Of a stretch of 64,000 nucleotides of DNA, positions 33,536 through 52,413 are shown one piece after another. The notes under the pieces are model-generated. The model had not been told where the DNA came from. It ran no database searches and saw only the letters and a program-made list of their open reading frames with translations. Position numbers and translations under genes: made by a program. This stretch comes from Phymorhynchus buccinoides. Its lineage: Eukaryota > Mollusca > Gastropoda > Neogastropoda > Raphitomidae. Location of the stretch: the NCBI GenBank assembly GCA_017654935.2, contig CM065680.1, positions 36,055,461 through 36,119,460 of the forward strand, written 5' to 3'. The stretch's first letter is position 1. Every line of letters starts with the position of its first letter.

Positions 33536-33790
33536 TGTCTGCTTACCACAAGCGTGGGTTGCATTTCTCCGTCAAAGAGGTGCTTGAAATAATTTTACAA
33601 TGTGGGTCGGGTGATGAAGATAGTGACAGAAGTGGAAACTCATGAGGAAGAAGATGAAAGATTTTTGTTCGATGATGTACTGCAAAGCAGCGATTCTGAA
33701 GATGAATCTGTACCTGCAACTCTTTGTGTCGTGCCGTGTGTTCGTGTTCTCTTGTATATGGATTATAAAATAATTCCTGGATGATTTGAA
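33536..33790 (+). pseudogene. piggyBac-like N-terminal remnant, inverted copy
   Basis: Plus-strand version of 19149-19398, starting ATGTCTGCTTACCACAAGCG at about 33534. It reads the same KRGLHFS motif and stops at TGA at the same place, so the break is shared with the other copies. Confidence 0.35.
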
Positions 33791-34266
33791 GGTAAGAACG
33801 AAGCATTATTTCCCCGTTTTACCCCTATTTTGGTGTTGTGTTGAACAGAATAGAATGTAAACAATTTTTTTTTAACTCAGTAACCTTTATTACTTTAAGA
33901 GAACGTCATACCTACACGTTAGCAGATATCGAATACATTTTACAATAACTTTGAGTTTGGTTTGCCTCAGTGGAAGCTACCCCAGTGTCCATACCTTGTC
34001 ATGTCTTATTGTCCTTTGCCTCAGAGTAACACTGGGTTAAGGTGTTTGAGTTTGATTTGCCTCTGTCTGTTTTTTCTTTCTTTCTTTCTTTCATCCAGTT
34101 TGTCGCTGTTGCATCTTGGGAATGGCTTGTTTGGATTTTGAAACCAACAATATCGTGGGAGTTTCCCATGTATATAGCAAACGCTGCAACAACAAAAACA
34201 ACAGAAAAAAACCAAGCCTGGTTTCTTACATTTGTTTCAAATTTTGATCCCAGTTTTGTGCTTCAG

Positions 34267-40056
<5,790 letters not shown>

Positions 40057-41448
40057 GTGTGTTAAGAGCAGAAAAGAAGGCGCACAGGCATTTCAATTAT
40101 AATAAGAGTTATGCTTAATATTCTGTGGACCATGACTTCACAGCCATCTGTATGTAATATAATAATCGCCAGGCAATGAGAATCATGCATTTAATTGTCA
40201 ATTTTGGGAGGAACCACACAGCTAGACAATTGGACGACTCAACTTTATAATGTTAGCTAACTATCTTGAAAACATTGATCATTACTTTAATGTGATATAT
40301 CCTATTCTGTAATCACAAAATGCATAAATTTACTTTTTCACATTTTTAAATCGTTACACAAAGCAACATTCACACAAATAGCCACAATGTTTACATTTGC
40401 ATGCAGGGAAAGGGGGAGGAAGATACAGAAGTCGAAATGACACAGAACCTTTCATAGTGAACAATAATGGATCAAACTCCAACAGACATCACACGGGTAG
40501 TAAAAAACCCTCTTAAAAACGTCAAGTTCATGCATAATGGTATAAAGTTACTATTCTAACCATATTTAAAAATCCACCAGCTACAAATAGTTTCAATTTC
40601 TAAGTTTGCCCAACAACAACAAAACAAAAACTTAAAATTAAATCAAATATTCAAACCTTTAACTCACCTCCCACTTGTGGAATCATACGGTTGCACGTGA
40701 AACATGCAAAAACAACAATGTGTACATGCTCTGAAAGAGAGCCAGCCACATAATCTCAATGCCCCTTCAACTGATGGCTTTCTACTTTGTCTGTGGGTAG
40801 CAAGGGGAAATCATCCGTGGGGTTGGTGATGACGTAAGCGTTTGGAGGAGGAGGAGACTCTTGCTTCAACGGAAAGTACATTAGTGTGTGCACATTGGTC
40901 CTTTTTCAATCTTGCTTCGCTCCCGCTCTGACTTGGGTTTTGTAGTGGTTTGTGTGGAGGAAATCCAGTTGTGTGTGGAGAGTTTTTCTATATAAAAGTC
41001 TATATATTAAAAAAAATCTGATATACCACTTTCCGTATGTCTAAACCTGAAGTAAAAACCTGTAATCTTCTTTCATTCTCCTTTTGTTTATGTAGTTTGC
41101 TTTTGTGATGGCTGGAGTGAATTGTGAGTGCTTTTAAACAATTCTAAATCGTTGGCAAGGCAAATGAGTAAGCGCGAAGGTGGGATGATTCTACCACCAC
41201 AGGCCCTTTTTGTTCGTCATACATCCGAAAGCATGTAGTATTACAATTATTAGTCAAAGAGACAGAGATGCCATGCAAATTGTCTTGCTGTCTAGTTTTG
41301 AATCATTTTTCTGTGATTTAAGATAAAAACTTACTGGATAGGTGCCATGACTGAGAATTGATTTCATTTCATTCACATCGGTTTTGGGAATTAGCAACAT
41401 GAAAATAGAACAGAAAATCGCAGCAGTTTCGCTTATGCATACATGATA

Positions 41449-41859
41449 TACAGTGGAATCCGTTAATTTTAATCGGCCAAAGCCGCTTAATCGGCCAAAT
41501 TCCTCTGGAACGGAATTTTTTCTTCTTAAGCATGTGTTTATTTTGTTCGTTTTTACAGCCAAAGCTGAAATCTTCAATTTCGCTTTATGGCCACTTTTTC
41601 TCTCTAATTTTTCCTCTTTACCCCCCTTTTTTTTTGAGAGGGAGAACAACAGAGGCGCTAGGCAGACAAACTGACAACACACTTTGATGTTTACATGGTT
41701 GAGTGTGAAGTTGGAAGTTGAGCTGTTGTCAATTGAAAGACCCTGCATGCGTTAAAATCACTCAAGAAAACAAAAATCATTGTCTTTTACTCGTGCTTCT
41801 GTCAAGTTGTAGGATTAATACTGGTCCCAAAAGTGGCCGATTAAGCGGATTCCACTGTA
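41449..41859. mobile_element. Tigger/pogo-like MITE, copy of 15141-15548
   Basis: Same element, TA at both ends, with small indels near its left end. Confidence 0.6.
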
Positions 41860-42112
41860 CAATGAAATGCCAATTAAATTATTATCATTTCGTTATTATT
41901 TATTGCCAACTCAACGATTGCATCAAAAGTAGTTTTGGTGAGGTAAATGAGCTAAATGATTCACATTTTGGTTTCGTTTTTCCAGCTGCCAGAGCCCGCG
42001 ACTGTTTTGCCCAGAGAAAAAGCAGTAAGTGCACTTCTGTCATTTGTATCTTTCTTCGCTTATTCAAATGTTTATGGTTTTGTTACGTATCTTTAAAAAT
42101 GAGAAGATCTTG

Positions 42113-42368
42113 TTAACCCTTTCACCGCCAGCCATGTTTCAGCAAAACATTTCCTTTAAATTTAACTGGGTAGAGAACAAAATCAATCTCGCATTGCAGT
42201 ATTGGGGGTTCTTCTGTGACATATATAAACTAAGGTCCTATCCTTACTTCCCAAAAACTAAAGACAATAGGGTCTTTAGATAATAGACCCCAATTTGATG
42301 CCTTTTAGTGACATATGTGTTTAATCACTGTGGTGCTAAAATGCGACTTTGGCGGTGAAAGGGTTTAA
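42113..42368. mobile_element. piggyBac-type MITE, copy of 15803-16052
   Basis: TTAA-flanked element with CCCTTTCACCGCCA termini; the right end here reads GGCGGTGAAAGGG, a better inverted match than in the other copy. Confidence 0.6.
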
Positions 42369-42456
42369 AGAAATGTTTAAAAATCTTTAAAACTTTAAGA
42401 TTTAGATCCTAATGAGCGTAGTTTAGGATACCTGGTCATTCTACTAGCCTTCTCAG

Positions 42457-42636
42457 TACAGTGGAACCTCCCTTATAAGACCTTCAAAAATCATCCAAAA
42501 TGAGGTGTTATAAAGGGAGGGGTCTTATAAGGGATGTAATTTTAATACTTACAAAGAAGGGCAATGTCTCAGAGAAGTAGGTCTTATGTGGAGGGAGTCT
42601 TATAATGGGAGGTCTTATAAGGGAGGTTCCACTGTA
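42457..42636. mobile_element. Tigger/pogo-like MITE, copy of 16142-16318
   Basis: Ends CAGTGGAACCTCCCTTATAA and its complement with TA on both sides; the right end is intact here (CCACTGTA). Confidence 0.65.
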
Positions 42637-45508
42637 CTGGTCATTTACTTTTTAAGGGAGGCCAGTCTTTTGCACATTCTCGGTAACGTCAGTACTTGAA
42701 CAGGCTTTGTCCAAGCACATGAATTATTTATTCTTATTACCAGACTTACTGCATCCTCCTTTTCTAGCCTTAGATCATGATTTTTATTTGAGTTAACTTG
42801 TGTTAGCTTGGTGTCTGTTTGCAGGGTGTGTCATTCTGTATGTGTCACATGCTGTCAAGCAATAGTGTGTGTGTGAAAAAAAGGGAAGGTGGGTGGGGAT
42901 TTGAAAGACCGGCTGGATTATTTTTGATTTCTACTTTAAATTATGTTAAATAATTATTTTTTTATGTTTCTTTTAAAATGTTTTTTGAAACGGTGTCTAT
43001 AATGTGCATGTGAAAAAAAGGGTGGTGGGTGGGGGTGGGGATGAACGGCGTGGGCATTTAATTAAAACAAAAATATATACTTCTTCATAATGTTTTGTAA
43101 TAATGCATTTTTTCTTTTTTCTTCTTTATTGTTTTCTCTCGTAATATTTGTAAAGCGCTCTGAGGATGATTTGTTTTCATCGAACAAGCGCTATAGTCCC
43201 CCCCCCCCCTTTATTTATTATTAGATAATACCTTTTTATAAAAAATTAAAAAAATTATGTGTATCATGCATTTGCCGTTTGGTTTCTGTCTGATCGACAG
43301 GTGCCGAAACCCAAGGAGACCACCAAGTGGGAGAAGTTTGCTCAGCTGAAGGGCATCCAGTCCAGGAAGAAGGGGAGGATGGCGTGGGACGAAGAGGCCA
43401 AGGTAATGTTTGTGGCAAAAAAAACGACGGCGGTAATCGACCGCCAATTAGGTTTGTATTGCAACCAACCATAAAGTCATTCTCTAACACCCTTTTGCCA
43501 GCCCTGAAAGTGGAAAATGTTGTCCACCAGCCTTTCGCTGGTAACTTTTGTTTTTTTAACCAGCCAAACCAAAATTTTGACCAGCCAAACTAACTGTATA
43601 CATTTTTTGTAAAGAAACCACAGTATGGAAAATAATGCAGATAACTGACCACAGGTCTATGCTTGAACAAGGCTTGTTCACTCTCCTTTTTCAGACCTTT
43701 TTCGAACATGCACTGGCTGGCGAGCATGGTAAATTGCGTATAGATTATGGAAAGGAATCTCACGCGAAAAAGAACATCGTTTTTTGCCCACTCGCATTTT
43801 GGCGGGTGAAGTGAATTATAAACTCAACAATTTTGAATAGTTCACTCGCCACTTACAGGGCTGTTGGCACGATAATCGTGTGGCATCATGTGACGTCAGG
43901 CAACAATAGCCAGCTATTTTATTTGATCGCTCGATGGAGCGAAAAAGTTCTTGTCGCCGTTGAAATCGTCTAGAAGCAAGCAGGTCACTCTTTGACCAAG
44001 CCACTTTCAAGTGAGCTATGAAGAAAAAACGAGGTGTTTTTAAGTTTCTACACCCAGATCGAGACCATTTTCCATTTCAAACGTATTTTGACTGTCACCG
44101 TACATGAATGTTTTTCTTCCTTATGAATTTTATAGCTTTACGCATGCAATAGATTTTTACACGTTCATTTTTATATCTTTGCTTTCTGAAACCCGTAACA
44201 TAATAATGTCCTGAATAGATTTATTTGATAGATCCTAAAGTGATCTGTATATTACTGGCCTAGTCATACAGTTTGCCTGAATGTGTGTGTCTGTGTGTAG
44301 TAAATATCATGGCAAAAATTGCTGAAATGGAATTGCTGACACATTATCTCCAGAGATCATAATTGCCCAGCTAAAATCGTGCATATGGAATTGCAGCTTA
44401 ATGCCTTACTTAATGTATATCTGGAGATTGCCATGGAACAACTGTCAAGTTAACTTGAAGACGAACCTATGATAATTCACTTTTACATTGCTTTCCATTT
44501 ATAAAAAATGGTTTGGAATATATCACTTAGATCATTGTTCATTGTTGAGAAATAAAACTTAGTAAGTTTTGCATACTAAACAATAAACACTCATTGTAAT
44601 GTTGAGCAAATTCTTGTTTTCAAGAAAGTCTGTAACAGCCCTTCAGAGTTAACTTTCATTTCCAGTACTTTTATGCAGCCTCGTACTTGCTGATACATCT
44701 TGATCATTTCTAACAGCTAATTTCCATTTTTGAAGCTACTTCACCAAGCTAATACATTTGTAAATAAGTTAATACATTAATAAATAAACCAAAGACTAAA
44801 CAAAATAGTTAACTTTGCCATCCAAAGGTTTGGTTAAGAACACAATTTTTTTCAAATATACAGCCATTTATAGCAGTTAAATGTATTTTCATATAATAGA
44901 CAATTTTCGGGAGAAGAAAAAAGGGAGAGCACTACGTGAAAATTAGAGCAGTCTACCTTGAACGAATCGGTCAAACCATACATAACAACAAACACAGCAC
45001 GAGGCGAGTTCATTGGGCGAGTGTAACTTCCTGTTTGTGTTTGATTACTTTGACCGATTCTGTCAAGCAGGATCACTCGCCATGAGATTACTTCCCTCAA
45101 CTATTTGCGAACATTTCCTATTACGTTAATTTTGGTGATCTTAAAGACACACTGACCCACCACGATTAAGTCCCCTTGTTTTTTTCTGGGTAGCTGTGAC
45201 CCACATACAAATGCCCCCAACTTCATAGCAGCGCCCAACGATTATTCCCTGTCGACGGCGTATTTTGGTACTTTTCTGATTTTTTTTTACGATAGCTAAA
45301 CAAACTCAAACAATAAAGTGTTTGGTATCAAAAGAAAGAGCAAACATGGTTATTGTAAAATGTATTCGATATCTGCTAACGTGTAGGTATGACGTTCTCT
45401 TAAAGTAATAAAGGTTACTGAGTTAAAAAAAAATTGTTTACATTCTATTCTGTTCAACACAACACCAAAATAGGGGTAAAACGGGGAAACAAAGCTTCGT
45501 TCTTACCT

Positions 45509-45760
45509 TCAAATCATCCAGGAATTATTTATATAATCCATATACAAGAGAACACGAACACACGACACGACACAAAGAGGTGCAGGTACAGATTCATCTT
45601 CAGAATCACTGCTTTGCAGTACATCATCGAACAAAAATCTTTCATCTTCTTCCTCACGTGTTTCCACTTCTGTCACTATCTTCATCACCCGACCCACATT
45701 GTAAAATTATTTCAAGCACCTCTTTGGCGGAGAAATGCAACCCACGCTTGTGGTTAGCAG
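45509..45760 (-). pseudogene. piggyBac-like N-terminal remnant, third copy
   Basis: Same as 19149-19398, with the acidic DVLQSSDSEDES stretch and the same early stop. Confidence 0.33.
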
Positions 45761-45996
45761 ACATTTTTTCGCCAGTGAAATTCCTGACTGCTTAGTCGGG
45801 AAAAACCTGATACCGTGTTCAGCATTCCAATCTCACATTCTTGCACGTGTACACGTTAGAGGCATCCAAACTAGCAACGATAACCTAGCTAAGATATCCA
45901 TAGAACGCATTTAAGAGAGGTTGTTTCCCTTACACCGAAAATGGGGAAGCTAGATACAATTTTCAGAGTTCATTCAGCCATGTGAAACTCATGAAA

Positions 45997-46054
45997 CCAT
46001 CTCCCGGTTCAGTACTCTGCAGCAGCAGTACGGCGTGCTGCACCTGCCCGGTTC
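45997..46054. repeat. 43-bp minisatellite, contracted remnant
   Basis: About one and a half degenerate units where the main copy has 12; followed by unrelated DNA. Confidence 0.8.
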
Positions 46055-46545
46055 AGATCCGAGCTTAATATCCCTCTTACCCTTTTAGAATATCTTTGAC
46101 GTCGCTCACAGAAAGATTTTGTTGGCTTCAAACAAGCAAGGTGACCGTAATAAAAAGAAGAGGAAATATATTAATGTTCCTTTACAAAATAAATAATTCT
46201 CGTGTTTCTGTGGACACGTCATTGCTCTAGTACGTTCTGAACATGCTGCTGAAGTTGAAAATCCGTCCAATCATCCGAGATCTCAAGCAGTGTCATATTT
46301 TTTTTTTTTTTGTTTTTTTTTTTTGTTATTTTTTGCCATTATGCCTTAAAATCAAATCGCTTGATCGTGTCAGTTTATGAATTTGATTCAGCAATAGGGT
46401 AAGTTTTTTTTGTGAGTTTCAGTAACTTGGAGTTATGATCGCAATTCGATTTTGCATAATTGAAACCCTGCAGCGCATGTAAGTGTGTGTGTGTGTCACT
46501 TTCTCACTTAAGAAAGAAAAAAAAAACCAAATCTAAAAAGTCCCG
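46055..46545. other. Unrelated filler replacing the minisatellite
   Basis: About 490 bp without a counterpart at this site in the other copies. It includes poly-T at about 46297-46326 and the words cttacccttttagaatatctttg, which match the reverse complement of about 490-515 in an RRS1 intron. No gene seen. Confidence 0.55.
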
Positions 46546-47545
46546 TTTAATTAATAAAGTAGTCTTGAAAGGAGTATGAATAACAATTTTTATGATGCAG
46601 CAATACAAACCGCGATGGGGCACAATCGGAAAGACCCCTCCAAGAGTTGGGCACTGGAGGTACCCGAGACATGCTGGTGAGGATTTGTTTGTACTACCTG
46701 CTTATTTATGACTGGTAAATCGCGCAATTGTCTGTTCATGGCTGACAATGTTAAGACGATAACATTGAACGGAATTTTGCATGAGCACATAACACCTAGG
46801 TTATCTAGGCCAAGACCAAAAATGAAGGTCATTGCCTAGTCAAAAGTTCAAGGTCACTGGAGCAGAAAATGTGGTGCGCAGTGTCTACGCTCGGTTTAGT
46901 AAATCTTTAGAATATGAAGTGAAGAGATTGCTGGAGTGCTAATTTCTCATGTTACTACACTAAGTCTACATAAACATTTGACTAATTTGATCAGATTGTT
47001 GACACTCCTTCTATGGTGGTAGGTAGCGGTCTATATAAATATCATAAATAATGGCATTGAGAAGTGTTAGCTTTTGGGGTTTTTTCATTAAAAAAAATTT
47101 AACTTAAAAATGGGACATGGTTTTCAAGAGGAAAAAACTATAAACAAGAAGCCATAAGCAGTGATGTCCTGAGGCCCCGAGACAGAGTCTATTAAAACTG
47201 AAAATGTCCTATGTGTTTGCCCTTATGGTCTGGGCAAAATTTACTATTCAATTTAACACTGGCAGAGATGTCTTAAGTCTATTGATTTTTGCAAGAGCCA
47301 GCATATTGTTCCTATTGATTTCTTGTTCTCGGGACAGTTTCATTCGACCCAGGTGCCTCATTGCATAAGATTAAACTTCTTAGAATTACAGTAGTTAGAC
47401 TTTGTTGCCAAATGTTAATGTGGTGATGTTGTTTTTGTTCTTGTTTAATTTGTTTGAAAATTTACTGTTTACAAGGAGTCAGAAAGAAATTCAGTTTATT
47501 TGTTTTTAAATTACTACTGTGCTGTTAAAATTACTCCTTTTTTAC

Positions 47546-47862
47546 GTTTTTTTTTTTTGGTACTTTTTTGAAATTTTAATATCTTGATTTGATCTGGCGA
47601 TCTTATTTATTCAATGTTCATGTTTTACGTTACGTGCCACCACAGATGTCAAGGCATCGAATTGTTTCATCCTTAGCAAGGAAAATATGCATAAATCGTG
47701 GCTTATGCTTATATAAGTTGAAACCTTCTAAGAGAAAAAAAAATTCTCGAATGCTGATTATTGGTATGTAGCCTACAAGTGGAGGTATGAAGGAGGCGAG
47801 GCGGAAAAATGATACTGGCGATCTATTTTGAAGTGCTTTTGTTGGAAATACTGCTAATTTCA
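47546..47862. other. Unrelated filler replacing RRS1 exon 4
   Basis: About 315 bp that starts in the poly-T before exon 4 and ends inside the CAGGCATCAG MITE. The words ctggcgatct and ctggcgatcta appear near both ends. No coding frame or known element recognised. Confidence 0.5.
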
Positions 47863-49427
47863 GAGGATTGAGAATTTCTGACAGAGGATTGGCCTCCTGT
47901 CAGAGGTTTTGCCTTTTGATTCAGTATTATCCTTTGAGCTAATAGCATTTAGAAGTGATTTATCACTATATTAGCCTTTTTGGTGTTGTTCGGAACTGAT
48001 TTCAGTGTTGTCCCTCTTTAGTCTGGGGCCTTGGTGGTCCTTTTACTGCGGTTTTCAGAGGATTAGACTTCTGACTATTCTGATGCCCTGAAATTGACTC
48101 TCATTGAGCGTTCTTTAAAATCAATGATGGCATTATCTTTGTTGTTTTTTATGGGGGAAAAGGAGATAGAGTTATTGAAAATTAAAAGGGCAGGGCCCAA
48201 AATATTTGCCTAATAAATCAAGTTTTTCCCATTATTGAGGTCCTTTTGTTTCTATTTTTTATGGAATATATTTCTATTCCCTATCAAACATTTGTTTCTT
48301 CTTCTACGCTAATTTTAAATTGGATATTAGTAATACCAAAGATATTCTAAAAGGGGTAAGATGGATTACTTAAGAGCTCGGCGAACCGGGCTGATAGAGT
48401 TATCGTTAGTGGGGACAGTACACTTTTCACAGTGGAGGCTATCCAAAAACTCAGACTGGAACTTGAAACGGAGAATTCAACTGGCCTATCGACGTGTAAA
48501 ATGTGTCCTGTTTAAAAGGGACATAACCAGTGTTTCTGTCCTCACTACTCATATAGGGAAAAGAGACCGGATGTTTATCTTCCCCTATACAGTCCGTGTG
48601 GTAATACTAGTAGGGGATTGCTTATATCACGTATTTCCCCCTTTTTTCCCCCACAAAATCATGATAATATATTGATATAGTCACCCACGAGAGTAGATGC
48701 AATCAATATTGATGAACGTCCATTATCAGACATCTGCATTGTTCTCAGATTTTTGTTGTTATTATAATCAAATATGGCTGTTTTATTTCAAAGACATTTA
48801 TGCGAATGCACTTACTGATTTTGATTTCATGGATATGGGCTCTGATTGTTCTGAAAAAACAACAACAACACTGGGCAATGTGTATGTGTGTCGTGTGCAC
48901 ATGTGCGTGCACGCACATGATAGCATGTGTTTGTCTTTATGTGTGTGTACTCATGTGTTCATGTGTTTCAGTTCCTGGGGTGGGGCTGACGCCCACAGAA
49001 AAGCCCTCAAAGGGCCAGTTGGAGACTGCTCTTGCTGTCACTCACCGGTCCACGGCCTCTGTCGGGCAGTTCCAGGAGAGACTGCCCAAAGAGAAACAGA
49101 AGGGAATAAAAAGAAAGGTGAGCTGTGATTTTTTTTCTGTCCTAAAGTTGTTGTGATCTATCTTGTTATTATGCTGTGAACTGATACAAAACCATTATGA
49201 ACCCAAGAAAGTTTGCACACTGGTTAAAACATGAATAACATTTCTTCCTTTACCAATTCCTTTTTCCAAATTTATATCCCGAGTTTTACAAAACTGCATA
49301 TTACTTATGATATCGTCAAGCGTATGTTGTGTATGTGTCTGAAATTTGTGCCAGACTAATTTATAACTCACAAGTTTCTTCTTCTTCTGCGTTCCATGGC
49401 CATATGGCCGCAATGGGTAAGGTACGT

Positions 49428-49697
49428 ATGTGTCCGATTTTTAGTTTTCATTGGTCTCCCCGTTGCGAACAGCCAACACCTTCCGATTTCGGAGGAGGCT
49501 CAAAGGAGAAAAATTATTTTGGAAGATTTTTTTTGTTTAAAGGCATGGAGAATTGGCCAGTAAGTCAGAAAGATAGTAGGTGACAGTAAGTAAATGGAAA
49601 AGGCAGGGTCAAAGAGAGTGGGCAGATTAGATGAAAGTCAAGAAGCACAGAACTTCCAGAAGGTGGGGGAAGCTATTTTTTTTTAACAAAAAGACCC
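49428..49697 (+). repeat. R270 dispersed repeat, copy in block C
   Basis: Matches 1577-1845 with many substitutions, more diverged than its surroundings. Confidence 0.5.
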
Positions 49698-51731
49698 CCA
49701 GGTGTCTTCTCTGGGAACTCACAAGTTTGTTCTATTACCTATGATGTTGTCAAGTGTGCGTTGTGTGTGTCTGAAATTTGTGCCAGACTAATTTATTACT
49801 AGCAAGTTTATTCTATAAAGGGTATGATCCGATCATGATGTTAATGAGGTTGTAGTTTTTTACACAAACATGGTCAACAAAGGCATTGATTGTTACTGTG
49901 AATTGATATTTAACAAATTCTCATGTCTATGTTCTCATTTAAGGTTCTTTTGATACAATGCTGCAAAATGTGTAGGGAGTAGGGGTGGGAAAGGTTTGTA
50001 AATGAATCAATATTAGTTCTAAGCATTTTCAAAGATGCTGGAGATCTGTTTTCGTATTATTATTTTTTCCATTGTTTGGCATGCCAGTCAATTTCTTTTG
50101 GATGTGGGGAAACTTAGAGAGAGAAAAATAGAGATTTTACGCCTTCTGAGTCACCAGACTAAAGAGATCTATGATTGTTTATTTTATACCCTGAAGGCTG
50201 TGGGGTTTCTCCCTGCTCTTATCGACTTTTTAACTGCTGTGGGCTTTATATGTGCATAAAACGCACATGTCCAGACTTGCTTTAAAGTCCCCATCCTAAG
50301 GACTCGACGTTCAGTTTGATTTTCCTTGTTGAACTTAGAAAGAAAGGTTGAGGCCAGGATTCGAACCCAGGTCACTCGCACATTCGTTTATTGTCACATA
50401 TATACTGATTTGTGCTATTGCTAATTGACTTGTCATGACGACACAACATCATATACACGGTGTGAATCTGGTATGTTAGGGGTGAGTGTTTTACATACGG
50501 TGCTATCTGTTGTGAAATGTTTCAATTGTTCCTTCTCTGTGGTTGCAGTTCCTGGTTACTGAAGATGACGAGAAGGAGGCACAGAAGAAGATTCTAAAGA
50601 GAATTTCAGAATCTTCCTCCGTTGTGGATTCCAACAGGGCTGCTAATGCTCTGCAGGCGAAAGAAGAAAGAGAAAGGTAATGTAATGTAAATCGATAAAT
50701 ACAAAAATCCCTGGTTTAATGAGGCTTCATACTACTCCTTCAGTCCTTGCCAACACGAAAGGGCAATAATTTTAGGCCCGAACTGCCTGTATGCCCCCTG
50801 GTGACGAGTCAGGAGCCGATAATTTTATTTGGCTATATGCTACTAGTTCCTGACAAGCAAGGGTGGTAATCTTAAGTAGGGGCGTTCGCATCTCAGGTCT
50901 AGAGACAGGGGCAGAGAATGTTCGGTACAAAACCTCATTGTTACCAGCATACTGGAATTATAAACCAGCCATTTGTCCTTCAAAAGAAATAATCCAGGCA
51001 TAGTTTGTCATGTTTGTATTCTTATATAAACTAATGCTTTCTTTAACTTGCTAGTGTATGGTTTGTATTGAATGTAGTAGTAGGAGTGGGAAGCAAATGT
51101 TGAAATGTTGTTGAACACAAGAAAACACATCAGGTTTTACATTGGAAAAAAAAATCTGAATAAGTAAGATAATAAATCATAAATAACACCACACAAAAAG
51201 ACAAAGTTTGCGTATTAAAAAAAAATCTAAACTGTGTTGGGGATTTCATGCATGGAAAAAAAAGTATAAAAAAAGAAAAAGAAAAAAAACACCTAAACAC
51301 CCCCCCCCCCCCACCCACACACCACGCACACACACATACAAAAAAAGAAGAAAAACACCGCACCAAAAAACTGAAAGTACTTTCCCCCTGTCATTTATTA
51401 ACAAAAGTCTGGTAAACTTTAAGAAATTGATATCTTGAGGTCATCGTCATGATTATCTGTAGAGCCAGGATTGTTAAAATAAGTGAAGGCTGTAACTATA
51501 ATCAAGCTCCTTTTGGGATTGTATAATGAAGTATGGACAAGCGATAGCTGATTATGCTGAGCCGATAGTATAAGCTACCTACATCACAAATAAGGTATCG
51601 ACATATCTAGTCACAAATTGCCTGATTTTATCAGATCATTTGAAAATGTTGGGTTTGCGTGTGTTTGTGTGTAACTGGTGATAAAGTTAATAGCAGGAAA
51701 AATAAGATGACAAATATCTATTTATTTCAAC

Positions 51732-52413
51732 TGACAGGGGACCTCCCTATTAACCCTTTCACCGCTAATGTAGCATTTTAGGACCACCAATGGCTATGCC
51801 CCAAGTCAGTAAAAGGTGGGTAAAATAAGATATGTTTCAATCCTATAACCTATGGTATTAATGTTGGGAGATAAGGAAAGGCTTTATTTGACACATGTCA
51901 TAAGGCGAGCACGTATTGCTGACACAACTTTTCTTTACCCAGGTAAATTTGACCAGAATTTTTTTAGCTAAAAAATGGTGGCGGCAAAAGGGTTAAAAAA
52001 ATAACCTGTATTTTCTCCGAGACATTGCCCTTGTAAATATTAAAATTAATTACCTCCCTTACATTCCCTCCATTTGAGGGTCAAAATAGAGAAAATGTGT
52101 TGATATGAATGTGATGCATAATAAGAATCAATGTATATATTGTACTATGTACTTCCCACTCCCCACCCTCTTCCCGTTTTGTAAATGTTTGTTTCTTTGT
52201 TATTTCCACTCTTTGGCCACTTTCTTTATCGTTACCACTATGGATCTTAGTTCCTTCGTTTTTTGTGTGTGTGTTTTTACGGAGGCTTCTTGATGAAAAA
52301 GTAAGATTTGCTTTATTCAAATGTCCATCTGGAAATCAAATTTTGACTTGACTTGACTTGCGACCTCATTTTGGATTGATTTTTTGAAGTCTTATAAGGG
52401 AGGTTCCACTGTA
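51732..52413. mobile_element. Tigger-like MITE with nested piggyBac-type MITE, copy in block C
   Basis: Same nested pair as 3873-4576, with many small indels. Confidence 0.55.

Larger units (their letters stand above)
28950..33950 (-). repeat. Inverted segmental copy of about 18978-23890
   Basis: Read in reverse, this matches the main RRS1 locus from within the SINE-like stretch (about 23890) back to about 18978, ending at acaataac next to slo intron DNA. It has far more one- and two-base indels than copies A and B, mostly before 33000, as in an unpolished long-read consensus. It carries RRS1 exons 5, 4 and 3, the minisatellite and the piggyBac-like remnant. Confidence 0.85.
40075..47545 (+). 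repeat. Segmental copy of 13773-21200
   Basis: Direct repeat joined to slo exon g flank at about 40073 with shared AAA at the junction. Between 46055 and 46545 it holds about 490 bp not found at the matching place in the main copy, where the minisatellite should be. It ends at about 47545, just before RRS1 exon 4. Confidence 0.85.
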
